From the IMG/VR virus record IMGVR_UViG_3300032118_000041, positions 1 to 30,439 of that record: a stretch of DNA of 30,439 bases. One strand, written 5' to 3'. Below are positions 22,461 to 30,116 of this stretch, piece after piece. A model generated the notes under the pieces. The model was not told the DNA's origin. It did no database searches and was given only the letters and a program-made list of their open reading frames with translations. Origin of the DNA: a virus. Numbering within the stretch: position 1 is the stretch's first letter; each line of letters opens with the position of its first letter. Made by a program: the position numbers and the translations under genes.

Positions 22461-22478
22461 TTCCTGAAGGAGAAAATG

Positions 22479-22718
22479 CTAGGCGCTTTGCACTCCAGGT
22501 TGGTTCACAGTTTGACGACCACCGCGTGGCTTGGCAAGGGCCTTGCTACGTCTTCTGCGGTCTTCCTGTGCGTTTATCCTGTCGGTCTGTCCGACCGCCA
22601 GTATATTCAATGCGGCGTTGTTGTCCCGGTTGTGGACGACGCCACAAACAGGGTACAGGCGAAATTGGTAGTGCATCTTCACAGGAATCATGGTAAGTCT
22701 GTAAGCAGTGAAAGTCAA
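22479..22718 (-). pseudogene. tnpB: TnpB C-terminal remnant of an IS605-type element
   Basis: The minus-strand frame encodes a 79-residue piece with PVCGVVHNRDNNAALNILAV, which matches the last zinc-ribbon pair and RuvC-III motif of TnpB, followed by the basic C-terminal tail. The RuvC-I and RuvC-II parts are absent. The second zinc pair appears degraded (LYPVC for CPxC), and the usual HDRD reads HNRD. The frame is not a functional nuclease. Its 3' end still covers the interval that in TnpB elements is also the omega-RNA scaffold, so an orphan guide RNA is conceivable. Confidence 0.75.
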
Positions 22719-22740
22719 TCACCAAGAATGGAGCGGCACT

Positions 22741-22764
22741 TCCTCCGCCAGCTAAAGCAGGCGG
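22741..22764. repeat. Hairpin repeat, high-coordinate end of IS605-type relic
   Basis: CCGCC (22745-22749) pairs with GGCGG (22760-22764) across a 10-base loop. It is a near-perfect direct copy of 22436-22459. It sits 22 bases before the next ATG (22786), so the element ends just upstream of the SD (GAGGAG) of that gene. Confidence 0.75.
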
Positions 22765-22785
22765 TCTCCGTGCCGAGGAGACTAT

Positions 22786-23175
22786 ATGAGCGCGATAAAG
22801 ACGACTTTCGGAGAAGGCGGAGTTGGGTTGCAGCCCGGTCACGGAACTCCAAGCTTGGCCACGGCACTGCGCGACGTGGCAGATGACATCGGAGACCTGG
22901 CGGGCGTGGCTGCTGCGTGGACGACTGGCCTCGTTGTGTCTGCCCACTCGGTGACGCTGCCTCGAGCAGGTGTCCCCGTTGCGGTGGAGGCTACTACAGC
23001 CACATCAGCCGGCGCCAAAATCATGCAATCGACTGCATCTCCGTCAGCGGGCTACGTTCGAGTGACATTCACCGCTGGTGTGGCTACGCTGTTGTTCAAC
23101 GCGACCGACGCGGTGACCGCTGCCGCAGTTTTGATGGCACCTCGGCCTACAGCCATCCGAACCACAAAGGGTTAG
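22786..23175 (+). CDS. Small virion protein
   Basis: Encodes 129 residues with SD GAGGAG immediately after the IS605-type relic. The protein is Ala-, Thr- and Val-rich, beta-rich in the second half (YVRVTFTAGVATLLF), with a flexible N-terminus. It resembles small structural proteins downstream of phage capsid genes, but no family is recognised. Confidence 0.6.
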   Translation: MSAIKTTFGEGGVGLQPGHGTPSLATALRDVADDIGDLAGVAAAWTTGLVVSAHSVTLPRAGVPVAVEATTATSAGAKIMQSTASPSAGYVRVTFTAGVATLLFNATDAVTAAAVLMAPRPTAIRTTKG

Positions 23176-23232
23176 AGGCCTATCGAACTCGGGGAAGGCG
23201 GCGAGGGGCTAGTCCCTCGCTAAGGAGAGACC

Positions 23233-23811
23233 ATGGGTATGCTGTACATTCGGCTGCAACCTTTCGACGTGGCAAAGGGGGCCTTGTGTCGTCGATTCAC
23301 GGTTGGAGGGATGTTGTTTGAGGAAGGCCGTTGGTATCAACTGGCGGCGGAACATGTGAAAATGCTGCGTCCTCTGAAGCAGGGAACTGGTACTCCCTAC
23401 ATGCAGATCGCGGAGACGGAAGAGGAGTGGCGGGAGATCAATCGGCGGGAGTTGGCCATGGCGATGGCCGGTCCGGCGGGGGCTGCACTCGCCGACATGT
23501 TCCAGCCGAAGACCGTTGCGCCTTCGGTCCAGCCTAAGCACGAGGGTGAGAAAATTGCCTCGTCCTTTGGCAAGATTGCTGCAAAAGAAGTCGATCATGC
23601 CACCGCGGCTCGAGCTGCTGCGCAGGATCTCGTTCCCGCAATGCAGAACATCGTGATGTCAGCGGGTGTCTCCCCTCAGGCGTCTCCTTCATTTGACCTT
23701 GAGAGCATGACGAGGGAGGAGCTGATTTCCATGGCGGATTCTAAGCACATAGAATTTGATCACCGAATGAAGAAGACCGGATTGATTGAGCTTCTCAAGG
23801 GAGTTGCCTAG
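23233..23811 (+). CDS. Virion-region protein with C-terminal HeH/SAP-like domain
   Basis: Encodes 192 residues with SD AAGGAGAG. The N-terminal 60 residues are beta-rich; the middle is Ala- and Glu-rich helix. Residues about 156-190 (SMTREELISMADSKHIEFDHRMKK, then TGLIELLKG) match small helix-extended-helix (HeH/LEM/SAP-like or Rho-N-like) domains, often found at the C-terminus of phage head-tail connector proteins. Its exact role is not clear; DNA contact or head joining is plausible. The 107-base gap after it contains two close copies of GATGCTGC (23823 and 23833). Confidence 0.6.
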   Translation: MGMLYIRLQPFDVAKGALCRRFTVGGMLFEEGRWYQLAAEHVKMLRPLKQGTGTPYMQIAETEEEWREINRRELAMAMAGPAGAALADMFQPKTVAPSVQPKHEGEKIASSFGKIAAKEVDHATAARAAAQDLVPAMQNIVMSAGVSPQASPSFDLESMTREELISMADSKHIEFDHRMKKTGLIELLKGVA

Positions 23812-23918
23812 AATTTCAGCTTGATGCTGCTCGATGCTGCCCGACTCCGCTACTTCCATGCATTGTTCCGATTGATTTTGAGCTTGGCATGATACTCTCG
23901 TTGTAGAACGGAGGCATC

Positions 23919-25766
23919 ATGGCAAGCACGCTCACCCGCATGAGGCAAGAACATATCTGGACTTTGGGTTCAGGGATCACGGACAACCTGACCCCTACGA
24001 ACCACGATGGTTCAGCCGTCAGTCTTCAGGACACCATTGACTACCTCGCTTCGCAACTCGCTGACATCACTGGCGAGACGACTTGGGAGGCGGCGCCCGA
24101 TCTGTCCATCGCAACCATGGCGGCCAGGACGTGGCTGTCAGACGTGAAGCGCATCCGCAGCAGGCTGCTCCTGCACGACATCTCCATTCCAGCCGAAGTG
24201 GCGGCTGGTGGAACGTTGACTGTTGTCAGCGGCGCTGAGTTGATCGACGGAGAGCTGTTCGTCCTCAATGACGGCGTGAACGCGGCTGTGACATTTGAGT
24301 ACGACAGCAACGCCAGCGTGACGGAAACCACAACTCTGCGCGCGGTTGTCTTCACCGCTGGGGATTCCGCAGCGACAGTGCACGCGGCGACCCGAGCGGC
24401 GATCAATGCGGCTCCGACGCTGGCAATCACAGCGGCGGCTGGTGGCTCGCCAGTGCTCACCCTGACGAACGACGTCAAAGGCTCCTTCGGGAACATTCCG
24501 ATTTCGTCGACCATCGCAGATTCGGATTGGGCCGTGACGGGTATGACGGGCGGTGCCGGCGACATGGTCGTTCTGTCGGTGGCCGGAACTGATGTTCCCG
24601 CAACGAGGAACATTTCGCTGGCCACGACGACCTCCGGCATGGTGTGCGCTCAGTTGTCAACTTTGGTTGGGCGAGCGAGCCTGACGGAAGCAACCGGGGA
24701 CAATGCGCTGACACCCTACAATATCTGCATGGTCATCAATGGAAGCACCGGCGACCCTGTGACGTCCAGCGCACGCAAAGTCTATGCGTTGCTGCAGGCG
24801 GAGTCGACAGCCACGGACGGGCTCGCCCCTGACGACGCCACAAATCAACTTCAGCTCACGTTCGTCCGACCGAACGCAACGTACGACGACCTTGAGCTGT
24901 GCCCAGCGGCAGACGTGCAGGGACTGTCCATCAACTACTCCTATCCCGATCGCGAATCCCTGCATCTGTGGTCCCAGGGTGACTTCCGACGAGATACCGT
25001 GCTGGTGGATCTCAGCGCGTCCGCCATTTCGGTAACGCTGGACACCGCCTACGATGGCGGGTCCCTGGTCAACGTCGATTCCACCGATGTTGATTTCCGC
25101 CTGACGGACGGTCGCCTGTTTGAGGTGCGCGACTCGACCGGGACGGATGAGATTTTCGCGGTGGTTGCCAAGTCGGGCACCGGCGGCGACGCCATCCGAA
25201 TGCTCGCCCCAGGCGGCGTCACGATATTGGGTGACGTGGACGGCTCGACCTACGATGCGACGTGGAATGGAGTGACTGTCGGAAGCGCCGCCGGGACGGT
25301 GTCTACCGCTTCCGGGGATCTGACACTGTCGGCCGCAACGGACTTGGAGTTTGTGACGACACGACAGAGTGCGCTTCCCCTCGACGATGCCACAGCAGGT
25401 CCGATTTCCGCCTTGGCAGGACAGACCTTCGCGTCAGTTTCGGCCGCCATCAAGTACGCCATTGAGCACGGGACGTTCAATTTGGGCGTGCATGTGTGCG
25501 CAGCTCCCATCGCTCGCAACATCAACATTCCTGCGGGTACGGGTGGTCTCAGCCTGGCCTCCCCGCACAGCCTCGACATGAACACTCCGTCTGGTGTGGA
25601 CACGCTTGTCTTCTGGAACCGAGGTCTCGCACTTGGCGGGAACGGAACCGACAAGAATGATGTTTACGTGGGTACGACACCCGCAAACGGAGACCTCATG
25701 GTGGATCATCCTGGGGGTGTAAGGGCCGGCGACGTGTTCATCGCGCTTCAATTCTCCACGACGTGA
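23919..25766 (+). CDS. Large beta-rich virion protein
   Basis: Encodes 615 residues with SD GGAGG. After a helical N-terminus (1-90), residues about 95-215 form a repeat-type beta module (GELFVLNDGVNAAVTFEYDSN, then INAAPTLAITAAAGG and LTLTNDVKGSFGN and VTGMTGGA) that I recognise from many phage virion proteins (DGTN-VTFEFDSN and LTND-GxxGN signatures). The rest is also mostly beta. It has no enzyme motif, so a tail, fibre or head-surface protein is likely. Codons end in C far more than in neighbouring genes, suggesting high expression or separate origin. Preceded by 107 bases with possible weak promoter boxes. Confidence 0.7.
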   Translation: MASTLTRMRQEHIWTLGSGITDNLTPTNHDGSAVSLQDTIDYLASQLADITGETTWEAAPDLSIATMAARTWLSDVKRIRSRLLLHDISIPAEVAAGGTLTVVSGAELIDGELFVLNDGVNAAVTFEYDSNASVTETTTLRAVVFTAGDSAATVHAATRAAINAAPTLAITAAAGGSPVLTLTNDVKGSFGNIPISSTIADSDWAVTGMTGGAGDMVVLSVAGTDVPATRNISLATTTSGMVCAQLSTLVGRASLTEATGDNALTPYNICMVINGSTGDPVTSSARKVYALLQAESTATDGLAPDDATNQLQLTFVRPNATYDDLELCPAADVQGLSINYSYPDRESLHLWSQGDFRRDTVLVDLSASAISVTLDTAYDGGSLVNVDSTDVDFRLTDGRLFEVRDSTGTDEIFAVVAKSGTGGDAIRMLAPGGVTILGDVDGSTYDATWNGVTVGSAAGTVSTASGDLTLSAATDLEFVTTRQSALPLDDATAGPISALAGQTFASVSAAIKYAIEHGTFNLGVHVCAAPIARNINIPAGTGGLSLASPHSLDMNTPSGVDTLVFWNRGLALGGNGTDKNDVYVGTTPANGDLMVDHPGGVRAGDVFIALQFSTT

Positions 25767-25826
25767 ACCTAGTTCTTTCCCACCGAAACAAGCACGTGGT
25801 ATCGTCTGCCCATGGAGGAGGCGACC

Positions 25827-26660
25827 ATGTCGGACATGCCCATCGATGTGATCCAGGCAGACCCAATGATTTTCGGCTATACGCAGGCTTTGAAGGCTGT
25901 GGTAGAGCACGTCAAGAAGTCATCGGACTTGCTGCTGCGAGAACAAATGCCAGTAGAGCTTGGCAAGCAAGAAGCGTGCAAAACATTGAATGCCCAGATG
26001 AATGGCATAATTGCAGAAGTGAGAAGTGAGGCCGAGGCTGGGAACGTCGACGGGACAGAAGCGATGGCTCGCAGGGATATTGTTCTCAAGGCAAAGCGAC
26101 TCATTGAGACGTATCACTCCAATGCGGCTACAGAATACGTGATGCTCAAGGGGGAATCCAGGGCGGTTCAGAAGCAGGTCGATCTAGTTTCAAAGCTGCT
26201 GGCAAACAAGTTGAACGAAGAGAGCAGGAAGATTCGGCAGAAAGTTGAAATGGATGCCGAGCGAGCTTTGAGAAGGAATGGAGACGATGTCGTCTCAAGC
26301 GTTCAACCTGCGGATGTTCCAGTGAACGCGAAAGAAGTGGGGATGCCGACTGTAGGTGGGGGTGTCGTCAATGCAGAGGTAAGCACTCAAGTACATTCGA
26401 TAGAGTCAGATCTTGAAGTGAGTGTGGCTGAGTCGAGTATTCCTGATAGTGTAGTAGCGGTTGAAGATTCGTGTGAGGAAGAGGTTGCAGAGGAGACAAC
26501 AGAAGCATCCCTTGCTGACCAAATTGTCGAGGCTGTTTCTAAGAACGAATTCCTGACTGAGAGCGTGGAACCAGTTGACAGGGCCGCTTCGATTTCCCAG
26601 CCGAGCGTATCGGTGCAGAAGGTTGTGCAGTTTGGAGGAAAGCGTGGGAGACGTCGATAG
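25827..26660 (+). CDS. Unknown helical protein, likely structural accessory
   Basis: Encodes 277 residues. ATG 25827 is preferred because GGAGGAGG (25814-25821) lies five bases before it; the in-frame ATG at 25812 would include that SD in the coding sequence. The first 150 residues are nearly all helix with coiled-coil character (AVQKQVDLVSKLLANKLNEE). Then follows an acidic, Val- and Glu-rich, probably disordered region. The very end is basic (QFGGKRGRRR), as in nucleic-acid-binding tails. No family is recognised. Confidence 0.6.
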   Translation: MSDMPIDVIQADPMIFGYTQALKAVVEHVKKSSDLLLREQMPVELGKQEACKTLNAQMNGIIAEVRSEAEAGNVDGTEAMARRDIVLKAKRLIETYHSNAATEYVMLKGESRAVQKQVDLVSKLLANKLNEESRKIRQKVEMDAERALRRNGDDVVSSVQPADVPVNAKEVGMPTVGGGVVNAEVSTQVHSIESDLEVSVAESSIPDSVVAVEDSCEEEVAEETTEASLADQIVEAVSKNEFLTESVEPVDRAASISQPSVSVQKVVQFGGKRGRRR

Positions 26661-27335
26661 ATGACTCGTACACCAGACAGGACTCCTGGAGAACTTCAAG
26701 AGGATGAAGGAATTATTCTTGGAGGGGATTCAGATCCAACTGCGTTTGGGGGGATGAGATATGTTTCTGGAGCTTTTCGATTCAAGGATGGCACAGAGGT
26801 ATTCAACCCAAAGAGTTTCGTATCTACACACGCTTCAACCCACAATAAAAGCCAATCTGACGAACTGACGGCGCAGTCTTTGTCGAGCGGGGCCGCTCCA
26901 GCAAACAAGACATTTCAGACAGATGGCGCTGGAGGGATAGCCCTTGTAGATTACGTCGAGGCATACCCGCCGAATCTGCAATCTGGGGAATATCTAATTC
27001 CATTTTCTACCTCGGCGGCAGCCTATCAGCAGGTCTATCGGTATACGACTACTTCAATCCCCGCAGGTAAGTATTTTTTTGTTTCTCTTGCAAACCTAGA
27101 CTGCACCAACGCCGGAAATGTGACGGACGCTCGGGTACAGATTGACGACACGACAACCTTTGCTCGGTTTGTGGGGCCTGTGGCGTACGTCGGTGGTGTT
27201 TCTCAACTCATAGGAGTTCGTACAATAACTCTAACCGCTGGAGTGCATAATGTTGATTTTGACATACTCAAGGCCAGCGGAAACGGAAACGTGATTATGC
27301 TTTCTGCCTACGTAACACTTTGGAGGGTTTCTTAG
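26661..27335 (+). CDS. Beta-rich virion protein, probably tail or fibre-like
   Basis: Encodes 224 residues, with its ATG directly after the previous stop (SD GGGAG). An N-terminal disordered segment is followed by FRFKDGTEVFNPKSFVSTHA, a short pattern common near the start of phage tail-fibre or virion proteins. The C-terminal 130 residues alternate as beta strands (YRYTTTSIPAGKYFFVSLAN, ARVQIDDTTTFARF) and look like a jelly-roll or tail-tip domain. A virion role is inference from fold and place. Confidence 0.6.
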   Translation: MTRTPDRTPGELQEDEGIILGGDSDPTAFGGMRYVSGAFRFKDGTEVFNPKSFVSTHASTHNKSQSDELTAQSLSSGAAPANKTFQTDGAGGIALVDYVEAYPPNLQSGEYLIPFSTSAAAYQQVYRYTTTSIPAGKYFFVSLANLDCTNAGNVTDARVQIDDTTTFARFVGPVAYVGGVSQLIGVRTITLTAGVHNVDFDILKASGNGNVIMLSAYVTLWRVS

Positions 27336-28055
27336 ATGTCTCAAAGCTACGTCTACAGCATAGCGACTGACTTCCCAAATAATCGAATCTGTCCAGAAAC
27401 ACTTGAAGATTCGATTCAGACAAACATACTATCTGCTGCTTACGAGTACATGAATATCGTCAACGACGCGTGTATGTTGTTTTTCAGCTCTTTGTTGTCG
27501 GAGTCGGATGCCACCTTGCTGCTTGCGATCGTCAATACGCATACTGGGAATCCTCCACCAATGCCACCATCTGAGGTTATTCTTGTTGGAGACTCAGACG
27601 CTGGAATTCCTAGGGTTGCGGTTCAGCCATCGGCAATACCGAGTGTTGGGGTTGAGTTCTGTCTTGGTGTGACCTCAGAAATGTATCCTACAGGATCGCC
27701 TCCGGTAGACACATCGGAGACAGAGTCAGACATAATTCCGATCGGGAAGACGTTGCACATGCTATTTGCACGAGCCTCATGTGCGCCAAAATTTGATTCG
27801 GTAAACGTTCCGATTTACATGCTCGTTGAGTTGATTTGGCGCGAGGTATTCGAAGCAGAAACGTACGATCATTTGTTTGGAAAATCTTACCTTTTTGTTG
27901 AGTGTCAGGCGGACTTCCCATCAAGCTCGGTGTGCTTCGACGGCACATCGATGGTCGGAGATGGTGCAACAACAAGATTCGTCATTCGACGTACTGTGTT
28001 TGGTGCTGTTGACATCATAGATACTATCGTTGCTGTTCGAGGATACTACATATAG
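27336..28055 (+). CDS. Virion-region protein with duplicated C-terminal domain
   Basis: Encodes 239 residues with SD GGAGGG. Residues 1-75 are helical with LLLAIVNTHTGNP. Residues about 100-239 form a beta-rich domain that is clearly paralogous to the whole of the next gene product: VEFCLGVTSEMYP against EEFCLSVTSEMSP, IPIGKTLHML against IPAGKELHLF, and MVGDG-x4-FVIRR against MFGDG-x4-LVIRR. The N-terminal domain is not found in the neighbour. Function is unknown. Confidence 0.65.
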   Translation: MSQSYVYSIATDFPNNRICPETLEDSIQTNILSAAYEYMNIVNDACMLFFSSLLSESDATLLLAIVNTHTGNPPPMPPSEVILVGDSDAGIPRVAVQPSAIPSVGVEFCLGVTSEMYPTGSPPVDTSETESDIIPIGKTLHMLFARASCAPKFDSVNVPIYMLVELIWREVFEAETYDHLFGKSYLFVECQADFPSSSVCFDGTSMVGDGATTRFVIRRTVFGAVDIIDTIVAVRGYYI

Positions 28056-28063
28056 GAGGAATC

Positions 28064-28498
28064 ATGAGAGTAAGTCCAGCAGACGCAAATCTTCCTGATG
28101 GCGTGGAAGAGTTTTGTCTTTCCGTCACCTCTGAGATGAGTCCAGAAGACAAAGTGTTTGAAACAGTGTCGGAACCTATACCGGCTGGAAAGGAACTTCA
28201 TTTGTTTTCCATGAAGGCCTCTCGGGCTCCTATTGCGGAATCAGAGAGCATCCCTGACTATCTTCGAGTCGAACTTCTTTGGCGCGTGTCCGATGGGATT
28301 GACGTCATTGATCATGCTGTTGATAAGACGTATGCGACAATCTTCGAGGAAGTGAATCTTCAGGGAACGTTCACGTGTCTTGACGGGGTCAAAATGTTTG
28401 GAGATGGGGTGTCAGCGAGTCTTGTCATTCGGCGTTCGATCGTTGGGGACGGAAGCGTGCAGGACACCACGGTCACCGTACGTGGGTATGTGGCCTGA
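28064..28498 (+). CDS. Paralog of the preceding gene's C-terminal domain
   Basis: Encodes 144 residues with SD AGGAGG, eight bases after the previous stop. It aligns along its full length to residues about 100-239 of the preceding protein, including the AVRGY-type end (VTVRGYVA against AVRGYYI), so a tandem duplication is clear. It lacks the helical N-terminal part. The small beta domain may form the exposed part of a virion appendage. Confidence 0.65.
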   Translation: MRVSPADANLPDGVEEFCLSVTSEMSPEDKVFETVSEPIPAGKELHLFSMKASRAPIAESESIPDYLRVELLWRVSDGIDVIDHAVDKTYATIFEEVNLQGTFTCLDGVKMFGDGVSASLVIRRSIVGDGSVQDTTVTVRGYVA

Positions 28499-28517
28499 AG
28501 AGAGGAGATAGAATAGC

Positions 28518-28823
28518 ATGTTGTTTGCAAATAGAGCGGCTCAAGTTTTGTATATGATTACTGGAAATGGAGGAGACCCCCTAGTTCCAGGAACCACACT
28601 GTCCTTCAGAATTTCCTCGACGACGAATGCAGTAATTCTTGTGCTCGGCGATACTGAGGCGACTGGATATTCTGTGACTGCGCCACGGGCTGGTACGACT
28701 TCCTACACACTTGAAAACGATGGCGATTTGGAATCCTGCGCAACTAAGGCATCGTCACAGGTAGACGGTATTTTCGGTCGGTCGGCGACGGCTCCTAGGA
28801 CCGCGACGGTGGTTTCGCCCTAG
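28518..28823 (+). CDS. Unknown small beta-rich protein
   Basis: Encodes 101 residues with SD GAGGAGA. It is Thr-, Ser- and Gly-rich and beta-like, without cysteine clusters or membrane segments. It is probably a virion accessory protein by place. A 10-base palindrome GCCCTAGGGC overlaps its stop codon but has no T-run. Confidence 0.5.
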   Translation: MLFANRAAQVLYMITGNGGDPLVPGTTLSFRISSTTNAVILVLGDTEATGYSVTAPRAGTTSYTLENDGDLESCATKASSQVDGIFGRSATAPRTATVVSP

Positions 28824-28847
28824 GGCTACCATTTTTCAAGGGTCATC

Positions 28848-28856
28848 TGCTAGAAT
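28848..28856 (+). promoter_or_regulatory. Extended -10 promoter motif
   Basis: TGCTAGAAT gives an extended -10 (TGn then TAGAAT), matching the TGCTAG at the promoter near 7138. Transcription from it would begin about seven bases downstream, almost exactly at the GTG start at 28863, implying a leaderless or near-leaderless transcript. No strong -35 is seen. The intergenic gap here is only 39 bases. Confidence 0.4.
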
Positions 28857-28862
28857 CATAGG

Positions 28863-29552
28863 GTGACCGACCGTACAAGCAGAATTCCTAGTCGGCGTCG
28901 GCTTACACTTACGCCTCCGCCCGCCATAACTCCAATTGAGGATTGGGGGCAGGCCTGGGAGCAGATTGTGCGTATTGCGGCTGCCGTCAATCGCGTGGCG
29001 GCCGTCGCCGAGGCGTTGGACGGAGTAATTCCAGAGATGCAAGATGACACCCATGATGCGCAAATTCAATCAGCGCGTTGCACTGTGGCTGTCGAGTCCT
29101 TGGATGGCCGTTTGGCACGTATGGAATCTGCTGTATCTGCACCACATGTGTGTGTTCAAGAGAAACCCGTTATTGATCTTGTTACGCTATTACGAAATCA
29201 GGCTCAAACGTTGTCGACATTCTCGAATGAAGTTGTTGCTGTGCGAGAGCGACTTTCTGCGTCTGATACGGCTATAATGCATTTGAGTCAGAATATCGCA
29301 CGGAATGCAGGCCGACGACGCGAGTTGATTTTTTATATTGTAGGTGTTCTGATTGCGTTTCTTGGAGCGGTAGGAGGTGCTATTTGGTACGTGGCCCAAA
29401 TGGCTAAAACTCTGGAATTGGAAGCGAGCCAACGGCAACGAGATCAAGTTCAAATAATGGAACGATTTGACAGATTACACGCTCCGGTTTCGCGTCCAAC
29501 CTTGGGACAGATCTTTCCTCCAAGAGCTAATCCAGTGGATCCCAATGAATAG
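28863..29552 (+). CDS. Membrane protein with coiled-coil stem
   Basis: Encodes 229 residues, GTG start close behind an extended -10 and without an SD. A Pro-rich basic N-terminus is followed by helices with heptad character (about 28-145). A strong membrane helix spans about 155-178 (FYIVGVLIAFLGAVGGAIWYV). Then comes a short helical, then Pro-rich tail. The design resembles membrane-anchored phage accessory or spanin/holin-like proteins, but there is no catalytic motif. A separate promoter suggests its own timing. Confidence 0.6.
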   Translation: MTDRTSRIPSRRRLTLTPPPAITPIEDWGQAWEQIVRIAAAVNRVAAVAEALDGVIPEMQDDTHDAQIQSARCTVAVESLDGRLARMESAVSAPHVCVQEKPVIDLVTLLRNQAQTLSTFSNEVVAVRERLSASDTAIMHLSQNIARNAGRRRELIFYIVGVLIAFLGAVGGAIWYVAQMAKTLELEASQRQRDQVQIMERFDRLHAPVSRPTLGQIFPPRANPVDPNE

Positions 29553-29572
29553 GTCTATTACGGGGGATTTTC

Positions 29573-29881
29573 ATGGACTCATATTCGAAGAGTTCCTCTG
29601 ACGAAGAACTCGCGTCGCTTGAGGAAGTACAAGATGATGACGATACCAATGGTGTCACATCAGTTGTCAACATTTCAGATCAGATGTTGGCTGAGATATT
29701 AGCCCTGCGTTCTGATGTAGACCGTATGCACGCATCGATTGAGCTAATTCGAGACGCTCAGGTACATCAGGGGGTCGCCCTCGCTGAGTTGACCGGATTG
29801 TGTAGAGAACGCGGGCGTCTTTGTGGCGTAATGTCCTACGATAGGCTCCAGAAAACTTCATCTGGAAGAAACGGTAAGTAG
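29573..29881 (+). CDS. Small acidic protein with coiled-coil helix
   Basis: Encodes 102 residues with SD GGGGGA. The first 30 residues are Ser-, Asp- and Glu-rich and probably disordered. Residues about 36-75 (MLAEILALRSDVDRMHASIE) form a likely coiled coil. The C-terminus is basic. No family is recognised; pairing with the upstream coiled-coil membrane protein is possible. Confidence 0.55.
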   Translation: MDSYSKSSSDEELASLEEVQDDDDTNGVTSVVNISDQMLAEILALRSDVDRMHASIELIRDAQVHQGVALAELTGLCRERGRLCGVMSYDRLQKTSSGRNGK

Positions 29882-29882
29882 C

Positions 29883-30116
29883 GTGGCTATCGGTGATGAG
29901 CACTTTGAGAGTCCTACAGAGCCTGTTGACGGCTCCAACGTTACGTTCACAACCGAGTATGTGTTTCAGAGTGAGTCGTTGTTTGTATTTCGTAACGGAA
30001 CTCTCATTTTGGCGAGCGACGATGACGGATGGCTAGAAATTGGGGAACGGGAATTTGAAACTCGCATCCCATGGCGTGTTGGTGATACGTTGACCGTGAG
30101 GTATCTCGAAGCTTGA
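29883..30116 (+). CDS. Small beta-rich virion domain protein
   Basis: Encodes 77 residues from GTG 29883. The pattern PVDGSNVTFTT, then LFVFRNGTLI, SDDDGWLEIG and GDTLTVRYLEA is a short beta module often found in phage tail and fibre proteins (VDG-x2-T-x-FTT near the start, Y at the end). It is paralogous to the partial protein that follows. The last three bases overlap the next gene by TTGA. Confidence 0.6.
   Translation: MAIGDEHFESPTEPVDGSNVTFTTEYVFQSESLFVFRNGTLILASDDDGWLEIGEREFETRIPWRVGDTLTVRYLEA

Larger units (their letters stand above)
22431..22770. mobile_element. IS200/IS605-type relic with terminal hairpins (non-autonomous)
   Basis: This 340-base insert fills most of the only gap longer than 300 bases (22406-22785). 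Both ends carry the same 24-base hairpin sequence in the same orientation (22436-22459 and 22741-22764, one mismatch). Same-direction subterminal palindromes are the hallmark of IS200/IS605 elements, whose HUH transposase TnpA recognises them on one strand. Between them a minus-strand remnant encodes the end of TnpB. No TnpA is present, so mobility would need help in trans. Exact ends, cleavage sites and target tetranucleotide cannot be fixed from one copy. Confidence 0.75.

Noticed and set aside
23872-23898. Promoter before the large virion gene (TTGATT and TACTCT)
   Set aside because: The spacing of 15 bases and weak boxes do not justify a separate feature, although a promoter in this 107-base gap is likely.
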